Of a stretch of 10,291 nt of DNA, positions 6,053-10,291 are shown one piece after another. The position numbers and the translations under genes are program-made. The notes beneath the pieces are model-generated. The model saw nothing but the letters and a program-made list of their open reading frames with translations, did no database searches and was not told the origin of the DNA. Positions within the stretch are counted from its first letter, which is position 1. Every line of letters begins with the position of its first letter. This DNA comes from JBAZYZ01 sp964361185 (GTDB taxonomy: Bacteria; Patescibacteriota; Minisyncoccia; Phycocordibacterales; VMEP01): contig CAYHZS010000029.1 of NCBI GenBank assembly GCA_964361185.1, positions 1 through 10,291 on the forward strand. Reading direction: 5' to 3'.

Positions 6053-6556
6053 ATGGAAGAACGTTCAAGATTTTCGCTTTATATCAGAAATTTTATCTTT
6101 GGTGTTGAAGACAGCCTAGTTTCAACAGTCGGCCTATTGTCGGGCATTGCTACGAGTCAAGTTCCCCATGCTACGATACTTCTGACGGGGTTCATTTATG
6201 TGTTCGTGGAAGCTTTTTCCATGGCGGTGGGAAGCTTTCTGTCTGAAGATTCTGCAGAGGAGTATGTGGCTCAATCGGAAGTTTCCGACCGCCTACCATT
6301 TGTAGGGAGCTTTATCATGTTTGTTTCGTTTCTGATTGCCGGATTTATTCCTATTTTCCCATATTTGGTTTGGAGCGGGGCATTAGCCCTGTATGCATCG
6401 GTCGGCTTTTCTCTCCTAACTCTTTTCATCCTCGGTTTTGTCAACGGGAAACTTTCGCGTATAAAGCCATGGAGAAGGGCTACCCGCATGGCTATTTTAG
6501 GCGGACTCGCCATAGGCATCGGCATTTTAGTCGGAAAATTTTTTGAGATAGAGTAG
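6053..6556 (+). CDS. VIT1/CCC1-family Fe(II)/Mn(II) transporter, short form
   Basis: A 167-residue membrane protein of the vacuolar iron transporter family, which moves Fe(II) or Mn(II) out of the cytoplasm, usually by proton exchange. Evidence: FGVEDSLVSTVGLLSGIA (about 16-33) is the TM1 signature with acidic D20, and EAFSMAVGSFLSE (53-65) is the TM2 signature with E53 and M57. Three more helices follow (about 84-103, 108-131 and 146-162). The glutamate-rich cytoplasmic metal-binding domain between TM2 and TM3 of plant and yeast members is cut to about 15 residues (DSAEEYVAQSEVSD), as in short prokaryotic forms. It has no Shine-Dalgarno, and a hypothetical gene follows after 9 bases. Confident of family; metal choice is not determined. 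Confidence 0.88.
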   Translation: MEERSRFSLYIRNFIFGVEDSLVSTVGLLSGIATSQVPHATILLTGFIYVFVEAFSMAVGSFLSEDSAEEYVAQSEVSDRLPFVGSFIMFVSFLIAGFIPIFPYLVWSGALALYASVGFSLLTLFILGFVNGKLSRIKPWRRATRMAILGGLAIGIGILVGKFFEIE

Positions 6557-6565
6557 GATTAATTT

Positions 6566-6940
6566 ATGAGTGAGAAAATAATTATTCCGGAGCATAGAGA
6601 AAAACGTCCAAAAAGCGACCTGGAGGAAGCGGCTTTTGATGCCGGATTAAGGAAAGAGATTATTCCAAGAGAGGGGACCGCGGCTTACGATTCCGTAAAG
6701 GCAACCTGTGAAGAGTATTCAGAGGTGGTAGTACAGGAAATGTCTTCTCATTCCGAGACTTTTCTTACAAATAGTGAAAAAAAACGCAGAAGCTTGCATA
6801 ACAAGCTCTGCGTTCAGTTGTACGGCACGTCTTGGCAGGACACGGCTCCCAAAGACCGTGATACAGCCAGTCGTTTTGCTCACCTGGTGTCAGGCAAACT
6901 TGATTTCATTGAGAGTCTGGGAATTTTACCGAAGGACTAG
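6566..6940 (+). CDS. Hypothetical soluble protein, charged, unknown function
   Basis: I do not recognise this 124-residue protein. It is hydrophilic, with no membrane segment or signal. Its first 40 residues are highly charged; the rest looks helical, with a KKRR cluster (87-90) and two cysteines, in ATCEEY and NKLCVQL. It starts 9 bases after the VIT stop and is probably co-transcribed with it, though TAGGAT (6554-6559), 6 bases before the ATG, could be another close -10. No clear Shine-Dalgarno. Its stop codon overlaps that of the next, oppositely oriented gene. The overlapping frame at 6774-6974 is a shadow. Confidence 0.6.
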   Translation: MSEKIIIPEHREKRPKSDLEEAAFDAGLRKEIIPREGTAAYDSVKATCEEYSEVVVQEMSSHSETFLTNSEKKRRSLHNKLCVQLYGTSWQDTAPKDRDTASRFAHLVSGKLDFIESLGILPKD

Positions 6941-7167
6941 CATTCGATCTGGTCGCCGACGTATTGATACCTGAGTCCCCCGACCATTACGACCGTCTTA
7001 TAGGTGCCGTCTTTTTGGTCAATATTAAGCTGGCAGGTGTCGTATTTGGCCGAGCACAGGAGGAATCTCAGCTCCTCCTTCTCAATCCAGTAGCTTTGGC
7101 GCTTGCCCGTCTCTCCTGCCCGGCTTCTCAAACGTCGTAGCAGTTCCGTCAGTTTACGACTTTCCAT
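6937..7167 (-). CDS. Small hypothetical protein, basic helix plus beta region
   Basis: A 76-residue protein I do not recognise. The N-terminal third is basic and helical (MESRKLTELLRRLRSRAGE), followed by a beta-like part with two cysteines (LLCSAKYDTCQL) and a second beta-like section (TYKTVVMVGGLRYQYV). ATG 7167 was chosen over the longer frame because AAAGGGG lies 8 bases upstream and a consensus promoter precedes that. The longer frame would run back through the promoter. Its TAG (6939-6937) shares the palindrome CTAG with the stop of the gene at 6566-6940. Size and composition would suit a small nucleic-acid-binding or regulatory protein, but this is a guess. Confidence 0.62.
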   Translation of the reverse strand: MESRKLTELLRRLRSRAGETGKRQSYWIEKEELRFLLCSAKYDTCQLNIDQKDGTYKTVVMVGGLRYQYVGDQIEC

Positions 7168-7201
7168 GTCGGATGCCCCTTTAATCAGATGTCTGGTTGG
7201 C

Positions 7202-7230
7202 AGTGTATAACGTATAGACAATATTGTCAA
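7202..7230 (-). promoter_or_regulatory. Sigma70-type promoter of the small minus-strand gene
   Basis: On the minus strand TTGACA (7230-7225), 17-base spacer, TACACT (7207-7202). A leader of about 30 bases with a good Shine-Dalgarno follows to ATG 7167. Confidence 0.7.
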
Positions 7231-7248
7231 ATTGGATGGTGGGTCAAC

Positions 7249-7282
7249 AAAAAATCCCCTATTAAACAGAAGGGGATTTTTT
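7249..7282. terminator. Rho-independent terminator between two minus-strand genes
   Basis: AAAAAATCCCCT (7249-7260) pairs perfectly with AGGGGATTTTTT (7271-7282) across a 10-base loop. Its place after the stop at 7304 shows it ends the small membrane-protein gene on the minus strand; its symmetry lets it work both ways. Confidence 0.88.
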
Positions 7283-7303
7283 GCTAAACACGCGTGTCTA
7301 AAC

Positions 7304-7474
7304 CTACACTGACGGACTACCATCGTTTCTAAGCGCTAGCCACAGGCCTGCGGCTGCTACCACCAAAGAAACCACCATGTAAGCAGCGCCCATTCCTGAT
7401 GACCAGGTATACCATGTCGCGACAAGACCGACGACGAGAAGAACCCATCCTCCGATTTTCATAGTTTTTGGCAT
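7304..7474 (-). CDS. Small two-helix membrane protein
   Basis: A 56-residue protein with two hydrophobic helices (about 8-22 and 31-47) joined by a short turn (TWSSGMG), with a basic N-terminus (MPKTMKIGG) and a polar tail (RNDGSPSV). No family is recognised; such small hairpin membrane proteins are common and diverse. ATG 7474 is preferred because translation then opens directly before the first helix. ATG 7462 is equally possible; the longer frame back to 7540 would cover the promoter. A promoter and a terminator bracket it as a single-gene unit. Confidence 0.6.
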   Translation of the reverse strand: MPKTMKIGGWVLLVVGLVATWYTWSSGMGAAYMVVSLVVAAAGLWLALRNDGSPSV

Positions 7475-7514
7475 TATGCGAATAATTAATTCACGCTCGA
7501 CCCTATCTCTTATA

Positions 7515-7542
7515 AGTATACCCCTAGACTGATTTGCCACAA
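7515..7542 (-). promoter_or_regulatory. Promoter of the two-helix membrane protein gene
   Basis: On the minus strand TTGTGG (7542-7537), 16-base spacer, TATACT (7520-7515). The start point would be about 35 bases before ATG 7474. Confidence 0.5.
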
Positions 7543-7599
7543 TTTTGTTATGAACAGGTGCTTATTTTGGGTATTGAATGTTCAAGCGAACCAAATTAG

Positions 7600-7608
7600 T
7601 GTTAAAAT
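7600..7608 (+). promoter_or_regulatory. Extended -10 promoter of the zincin gene
   Basis: TGT-TAAAAT (TGn extended -10) ends 9 bases before ATG 7618, with a weak TTCAAG upstream (7581-7586). It predicts a leaderless or nearly leaderless message. Confidence 0.5.
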
Positions 7609-7617
7609 TAATAAAAA

Positions 7618-8007
7618 ATGACCCATGAAGAGTTTGAAAAGCTGGTGGAGGATGGGTTCGAAGCCATTCCGGAAAAATTCCGCGCTAAATTGAAGAACGT
7701 GGCTTTTTTGGTGGAGGATGAGCCATCGAAAGAAATCAGGCATCAGGAAAAACTTGAAGAAAACGAGACTCTTTTTGGTTTATACACAGGCATGCCGATG
7801 ACGGCGCGTGGTGATAATTACGGAGTGGGGCCGACAATGCCGGACACCATAACTATTTATCAGCGTCCGATTGAAGATGAGGCAAATGGCGACATGGCGC
7901 GACTCCGCGAACTCGTGCGCGATACAGTCTGGCACGAAGTGGCGCATTATCTGGGGCTTGATGAAAATGAAGTCAGAAAAAGAGAGGAAGAAAAAGGAAT
8001 CAGGTAA
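7618..8007 (+). CDS. Small acidic zinc metallopeptidase (zincin-like, PF06262-type family)
   Basis: A 129-residue cytoplasmic protein of the small metallopeptidase family found across bacteria. The N-terminus (MTHEEFEKLVEDGFEAIPEK), the strand NVAFLVEDEPS and the strand DTITIYQRPIE are typical. The zinc motif is H106-E107-V-A-H110-Y-L-G-L-D115-E116, an HExxHxxG form with an acidic third ligand. In this family the fold matches zincin proteases, but physiological substrates are poorly known. Length is normal for the family. No Shine-Dalgarno is seen; the start is set by the conserved N-terminus and the -10 box 9 bases upstream. High confidence in family. Confidence 0.9.
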   Translation: MTHEEFEKLVEDGFEAIPEKFRAKLKNVAFLVEDEPSKEIRHQEKLEENETLFGLYTGMPMTARGDNYGVGPTMPDTITIYQRPIEDEANGDMARLRELVRDTVWHEVAHYLGLDENEVRKREEEKGIR

Positions 8008-8014
8008 TTGAAGA

Positions 8015-8041
8015 CACCATACGGAATGGTGCTTTCCGTAT
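8015..8041 (+). other. Two mutually exclusive hairpins after the zincin gene
   Basis: CACCAT (8015-8020) can pair with ATGGTG (8026-8031), or ATACGGAA (8019-8026) with TTCCGTAT (8034-8041). The two stems share bases and cannot form together. No T-run follows. This may be a weak terminator or an RNA stability element. Confidence 0.4.
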
Positions 8042-8061
8042 ATGATGGATACTCTTAAAAC

Positions 8062-8090
8062 TTGCCTGAATACTCACTTTAATATAGTTT
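8062..8090 (+). promoter_or_regulatory. Possible promoter of the gene at 8131
   Basis: TTGCCT (8062-8067), 17-base spacer, TAGTTT (8085-8090), with TATAGT overlapping at 8083-8088. A 30-40 base leader would follow, carrying AAGGAG (8120-8125). Confidence 0.4.
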
Positions 8091-8130
8091 ATCTTAAGGA
8101 TTGTCCGACAAATAAACAGAAGGAGAGCGC

Positions 8131-8568
8131 GTGAAAAGCGATACAAAGACGGTGTTTATGCCGAAAAGCCCCGTTCCAAGGCCAGAGTGCCCACTTTACG
8201 GGTTCAAGGTTATAAACAACACAATGCTTCCTGAAGGCACGGCACGGTGCGCGATAGCCACGGGCGAGAGCACTTTCTGTGTGATGGAGAAAAGCGGGCA
8301 AAAACCCAACTGGGCAAAATGTTCCCGTCTGTCAGAGAAGTTCTTAGAAGTGAAAAAGAAGACGGCAGACGGCGTTGTCGGCGGGGACACAAGGTATGCA
8401 GTGCCGGATGGGGAAAGAGACCTGTTCATTATGAGCCCAAATGGACTCAGCATCACTTTTGTTTTTCCAGAAGAGTTCCGGCCTGATTGCCGGGGTGGGT
8501 GGAGAGGGCTCTCTCTTCGCGAGTGGTTCGGTTACGTTGTGGGCGCGAATTGCCCGAGGCCGAGATAG
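8131..8568 (+). CDS. Hypothetical soluble protein with spaced cysteines (CPLYGF motif)
   Basis: A 145-residue protein with no membrane segment. GTG 8131 is set by AAGGAG 5 bases upstream. Six cysteines are spread along it: PECPLYGF, ARCAI, FCVME, PNWAKC, RPDCRGG and GANCPRPR. The opening CPxYGF block, later NW-x-x-C, and a C-terminal tail with a final cysteine look like a metal- or disulphide-stabilised small domain. I have the impression of similar CPxYGF proteins in candidate-phyla genomes but cannot name a family. Own promoter, Shine-Dalgarno and terminator indicate a single-gene unit. Overlapping frames on both strands are shadows. Confidence 0.65.
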   Translation: MKSDTKTVFMPKSPVPRPECPLYGFKVINNTMLPEGTARCAIATGESTFCVMEKSGQKPNWAKCSRLSEKFLEVKKKTADGVVGGDTRYAVPDGERDLFIMSPNGLSITFVFPEEFRPDCRGGWRGLSLREWFGYVVGANCPRPR

Positions 8569-8581
8569 TGAAGCACGGCAC

Positions 8582-8617
8582 GCGCCGTCCCGACAGTAGT
8601 CGAGGACGGCGCTTTTT
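8582..8617 (+). terminator. Rho-independent terminator
   Basis: GCGCCGTCC (8582-8590) pairs with GGACGGCGC (8604-8612), followed by TTTTT (8613-8617). It starts 14 bases after the stop of the gene at 8131. Confidence 0.9.
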
Positions 8618-8629
8618 CATAGTTGGATA

Positions 8630-8665
8630 ATCTATTCTAGTATTCTCAAGAATACCAGAATAGAT
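8630..8665. repeat. 36-bp near-perfect palindrome
   Basis: ATCTATTCTAGTATTCT (8630-8646) is mirrored by AGAATACCAGAATAGAT (8649-8665): 16 of 17 pairs, one A-C mismatch (8639/8656), and only CA at the centre. It is AT-rich, has no T-run and lies between two terminators that face each other. It could be a cruciform site, an operator-like site or a remnant of a small palindromic element. Confidence 0.75.
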
Positions 8666-8685
8666 ATTGTGGAAATCGGGCAACG

Positions 8686-8713
8686 AAAAACCGCCCTGAG
8701 TCGGGGGCGGTTT
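8686..8713 (-). terminator. Rho-independent terminator of the minus-strand gene at 8720
   Basis: AAACCGCCC (8688-8696) pairs with GGGCGGTTT (8705-8713). Read on the minus strand the stem ends in a T-run (8690-8686), a few bases after the stop codon at 8720. Confidence 0.85.
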
Positions 8714-8719
8714 CGAGCA

Positions 8720-9067
8720 TTACGGATTTGTCGTTTCCGTGGCTGGAATGATGTCAAATTCCTTATGTCCTAGCGGGCTGTCGTAATCCGGGAGGAAGTT
8801 CATGCACCGCCTGGCGTCGATTGCCGAGTAGTGAATTTCATACTCGTTATCATCACCAGTGCGGACTCCGTTTTCGATGTGCTTGATGAGTTCCTCGGCG
8901 TTGGATGTATGTACACGGAGAATTTTCACACCATCCATTCTTCCGCGCCGTCCCTTGGTGACGCCAAATGGCGCGCCTGTTCGCCTCAAGAATTCTACAA
9001 GTTCTTCCACATATCTTGAGTCGTATCCAACACGAACGTCGAGACAGTAGGATTGCTGCTGAGGCAT
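8720..9067 (-). CDS. Hypothetical soluble protein of unknown function
   Basis: A 115-residue cytoplasmic-looking protein, not recognised. ATG 9067 is supported by GGAGG 4 bases upstream, the strongest Shine-Dalgarno match in the window. Visible features: a possible strand-helix opening (LDVRVGYDSRYVEELVEFLRR), a glycine/arginine turn (TKGRRGRMDG), a strand (VKILRVHT), a helix (NAEELIKHIENGV) and an aromatic, acidic C-terminal half. The strand-helix-strand-helix order would fit a small alpha/beta or ferredoxin-like fold; this is inferred from sequence pattern alone. It is bracketed by its own promoter and terminator. The plus-strand frames inside it are shadows. Confidence 0.68.
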   Translation of the reverse strand: MPQQQSYCLDVRVGYDSRYVEELVEFLRRTGAPFGVTKGRRGRMDGVKILRVHTSNAEELIKHIENGVRTGDDNEYEIHYSAIDARRCMNFLPDYDSPLGHKEFDIIPATETTNP

Positions 9068-9109
9068 AACTCCTCCATTGGTGGTTGTTGGTACGAAATT
9101 GCTGAACTA

Positions 9110-9137
9110 TTTCTACTATATCCTATTTTTTTGTCAA
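9110..9137 (-). promoter_or_regulatory. Sigma70-type promoter of the gene at 8720-9067
   Basis: On the minus strand TTGACA (9137-9132), 16-base spacer, TAGAAA (9115-9110). The -35 overlaps a plus-strand TTGTCA (9131-9136) that could serve the divergent HAD gene. Confidence 0.6.
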
Positions 9138-9173
9138 TAAAGCGTAAAAAATTAGATATGACATACTTATTAA

Positions 9174-9860
9174 ATGAAAAAAGTCGCTATTTTTGACATA
9201 GACGGAACGATATTCCGTTCAAGCCTGCTGATTGAACTGGTGAATGTGCTCATAGAGAAAGGTTTGTTTGAAGAGTCTGCGCGCAAGGAGTACGAAAGAG
9301 AATACAAAAAATGGCTGGCGCGCGACGGAGATTATGAATCATATATAAATGCGGTAGTTCAGTCTTTCCTTAAAAATATAAAAGGCGTATATTACGGAGA
9401 CTTTTTCAAGGCATCGGAAGTAGTGGTGGAAAGATATTCCAATCACACGTACCGCTATACGCGCGATTTGATTAAAAAATTGAAGAAGGAAGGTTATTTT
9501 CTTTTGGCAGTTTCGCATTCGCCAAAAACGACCGTGGACATATTTAGTGACGCGCTCGGTTTTGACAAGTCTTATGGCACTTTGCTTGAACTTGGACCGA
9601 GTGAGTGCTTTACCGGCAAGCGCATGGACGAGCCCTTAATAATGAACAAAGCCAATATTGTGAAGCGCGCTGTTGAGAAAGAAAAACTTACGCTCAAGGG
9701 TTCAATTGGCGTGGGCGACACGGAAAGCGACATCCCACTTCTTGATTCTGTGGAGAATCCGATTTGTTTCAATCCCAACATGAAATTATACAAACACGCC
9801 AAACGTAACGGCTGGAAAGTGGTGGTAGAAAGGAAGGACGTGGTGTATGAATTTGAATAG
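9174..9860 (+). CDS. HAD-superfamily phosphatase, subclass IB (SerB-like)
   Basis: A 228-residue cytoplasmic hydrolase with all four HAD motifs: motif I D8-I-D10-G-T (aspartyl nucleophile and acid/base), motif II S114 (AVSHS), motif III lysine in NKANIVK (K159 or K164) and motif IV GDTESD (D182 and D186, magnesium). A helical cap of about 80 residues between motifs I and II (about 20-100) fits subclass IB, which includes phosphoserine phosphatase and various small-molecule phosphatases. SerB's substrate residues are not evident, so the substrate is open. Length is normal. ATG 9174 begins right at the motif I strand; no Shine-Dalgarno is seen. It is divergent from the gene at 8720-9067. Confidence 0.9.
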   Translation: MKKVAIFDIDGTIFRSSLLIELVNVLIEKGLFEESARKEYEREYKKWLARDGDYESYINAVVQSFLKNIKGVYYGDFFKASEVVVERYSNHTYRYTRDLIKKLKKEGYFLLAVSHSPKTTVDIFSDALGFDKSYGTLLELGPSECFTGKRMDEPLIMNKANIVKRAVEKEKLTLKGSIGVGDTESDIPLLDSVENPICFNPNMKLYKHAKRNGWKVVVERKDVVYEFE

Positions 9861-9906
9861 TAGGCTTTTAACAGTGAAGAACTTGTGCTAATCTTGGGTT
9901 TTAATA

Positions 9907-9951
9907 CGGGCTGTAGTATACCCCAGTAGTAGAGCGGAGCTCACTACGGGG
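9907..9951 (+). repeat. tRNA-Pro 5'-end fragment fused to a strong hairpin (copy 1)
   Basis: The first 16 bases (CGGGCTGTAGTATACC, 9907-9922) equal the start of the tRNA at 10237. The sequence then departs into a 13-bp hairpin: CCCC (9921-9924), GTAGT (9926-9930) and GAGC (9932-9935) pair in turn with GCTC, ACTAC and GGGG (9939-9951), with bulged A9925 and A9931 and loop GGA. No tRNA anticodon or T arm follows. Confidence 0.65.
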
Positions 9952-9997
9952 CAGGCCGGTAGAAATGTGCGTATGGAGGTTATTTTGAAAAATTAAT

Positions 9998-10027
9998 CGG
10001 GCTGTAGTATACCGGTAGTACGCGCCC
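9998..10027 (+). repeat. tRNA-Pro 5'-half duplicate, ends at the anticodon loop (copy 2)
   Basis: Thirty bases are identical to 10237-10266: acceptor strand CGGGCTG, TA, D arm and the 5' strand of the anticodon stem (CGCCC). Identity stops where the anticodon loop begins; the sequence then runs CACGCCCGCCC and cannot close the stem. No matching 3' acceptor strand (CAGCCCG) follows, so it is not a functional tRNA. Confidence 0.75.
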
Positions 10028-10050
10028 CACGCCCGCCCACTAAAACATAT

Positions 10051-10101
10051 CGGAGTGTAGTATACCGGTAGTACGCGTTCTAGGGGTGAGCGTAGATCGA
10101 G
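10051..10101 (+). pseudogene. Degenerate tRNA-Pro-like copy with GGG anticodon (copy 3)
   Basis: Acceptor CGGAGTG, TA, D arm as in copy 4, anticodon stem CGTTC/GAGCG, loop TAGGGGT with GGG at 34-36, then TAGA and TCGAG. Position 33 is A instead of the near-universal U. After TCGAG the T loop (should start TTC) becomes CTCAGTT, and no CACTCCG acceptor strand is found downstream. It is therefore a tRNA-derived relic or a tRNA-like element, not a normal tRNA. Confidence 0.65.
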
Positions 10102-10192
10102 CTCAGTTGCGATAAGTGGAGCAATTGAGAGACGGAGCGCGACGGCGCGAGTCGGGGTCGCGAGTTTTGCCAGCAGGCAAAAACTTGTGACC
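10102..10192 (+). other. Hairpin-rich tail following tRNA-like copy 3
   Basis: CTCAGTTGC (10102-10110) pairs with GCAATTGAG (10121-10129) with one G-U pair. A second, long stem joins 10156-10171 (GGTCGCGAGTTTTGCC) to 10176-10192 across loop AGCA, with G-U pairs and one bulged A. CGCGAC (10138-10143) could compete for GTCGCG (10157-10162). No open frame or T-run is present, suggesting structured RNA or a mobile remnant. 10193-10236 shows nothing further. Confidence 0.5.
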
Positions 10193-10236
10193 GATGAACC
10201 CGTTTTAGAATGTGAATTTGTTTCGTTAGAACTTAC

Positions 10237-10291
10237 CGGGCTGTAGTATACCGGTAGTACGCGCCCTTCGGGAGGGCGTAGATCGAGTTCG
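10237..10291 (+). tRNA. tRNA-Pro (anticodon CGG), 3' end beyond window (copy 4)
   Basis: Clover-leaf parts in order: acceptor CGGGCTG (10237-10243), T8 A9, D stem GTAT/GTAC with loop ACCGGTA, G26, a perfect anticodon stem CGCCC/GGGCG (10262-10266, 10274-10278), loop TTCGGGA with U33, anticodon CGG (10269-10271) and G37, variable TAGA, T stem TCGAG and the start of the T loop TTCG (10288-10291). C1 and G37 are typical of bacterial proline tRNAs. The rest of the T arm and the acceptor 3' strand lie outside the window, so functionality is likely but not proven. Confidence 0.85.

Noticed and set aside
8453..8683. Minus-strand 76-residue frame
   Set aside because: It crosses the terminator at 8582-8617 and the palindrome and is antisense to the gene at 8131-8568; no start signal.
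10051..10236. Intron-containing tRNA (copy 3)
   Set aside because: No 3' exon matching acceptor CGGAGTG was found, A33 replaces U33, and no group I core motif was recognised.
9907..10291. CRISPR array
   Set aside because: Only four unequal repeats with irregular spacing and tRNA identity; no uniform spacers and no cas gene.

Overview
The window reads like a stretch of a small, streamlined bacterial genome, most likely a Candidate Phyla Radiation (Patescibacteria, Parcubacteria-like) member. This is an inference from style: compact genes, many short proteins of unknown function, few Shine-Dalgarno sites, -10 boxes almost touching start codons, and a copper cluster pairing an HMA/DsbD-like membrane protein with small cupredoxins. 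Genes of recognisable length end at TGA (833, 1982), so the UGA-recoded lineages are unlikely.

Layout. 3-3702 is a copper/metal region: the 3' end of a CopA-type P-ATPase; a short fossil of a second ATPase C-terminus; an HMA plus DsbD/UreH-like membrane protein; a Cys/Met cupredoxin; a frameshifted cold-shock gene with a good promoter and terminator; a divergently placed plastocyanin-like protein with a complete type 1 copper site; and a four-helix membrane protein. 3703-4560 is a GC-rich, self-contained transcription unit (three-way-junction fold, consensus promoter, structured leader, Shine-Dalgarno, 150-residue secreted-looking protein, perfect terminator) that looks imported. 4644-6940 holds an S41-like protease with a degenerate J-domain and a lost catalytic lysine, a short VIT-family Fe/Mn transporter and a small hypothetical. 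6937-9067 is a run of small genes on both strands: two short minus-strand genes, an acidic zincin, a Cys-containing unknown and another minus-strand unknown, separated by clear terminators and a near-perfect palindrome. 9174-9860 is a HAD-IB phosphatase.

9907-10291 carries no protein gene. It holds four copies of a tRNA-Pro 5' region. The last, cut by the window end, is a well-formed tRNA-Pro(CGG) as far as it is visible; the other three are broken copies joined to strong hairpins.

The coherent functional theme is copper handling at the envelope: CopA-type export, an HMA/DsbD-like membrane partner, and two different cupredoxins, with a Fe/Mn transporter further along. The most unusual items are the tRNA-half array, the imported cassette with its folded promoter region, and the J-domain/S41 protein in which tryptophan sits where the catalytic lysine should be.
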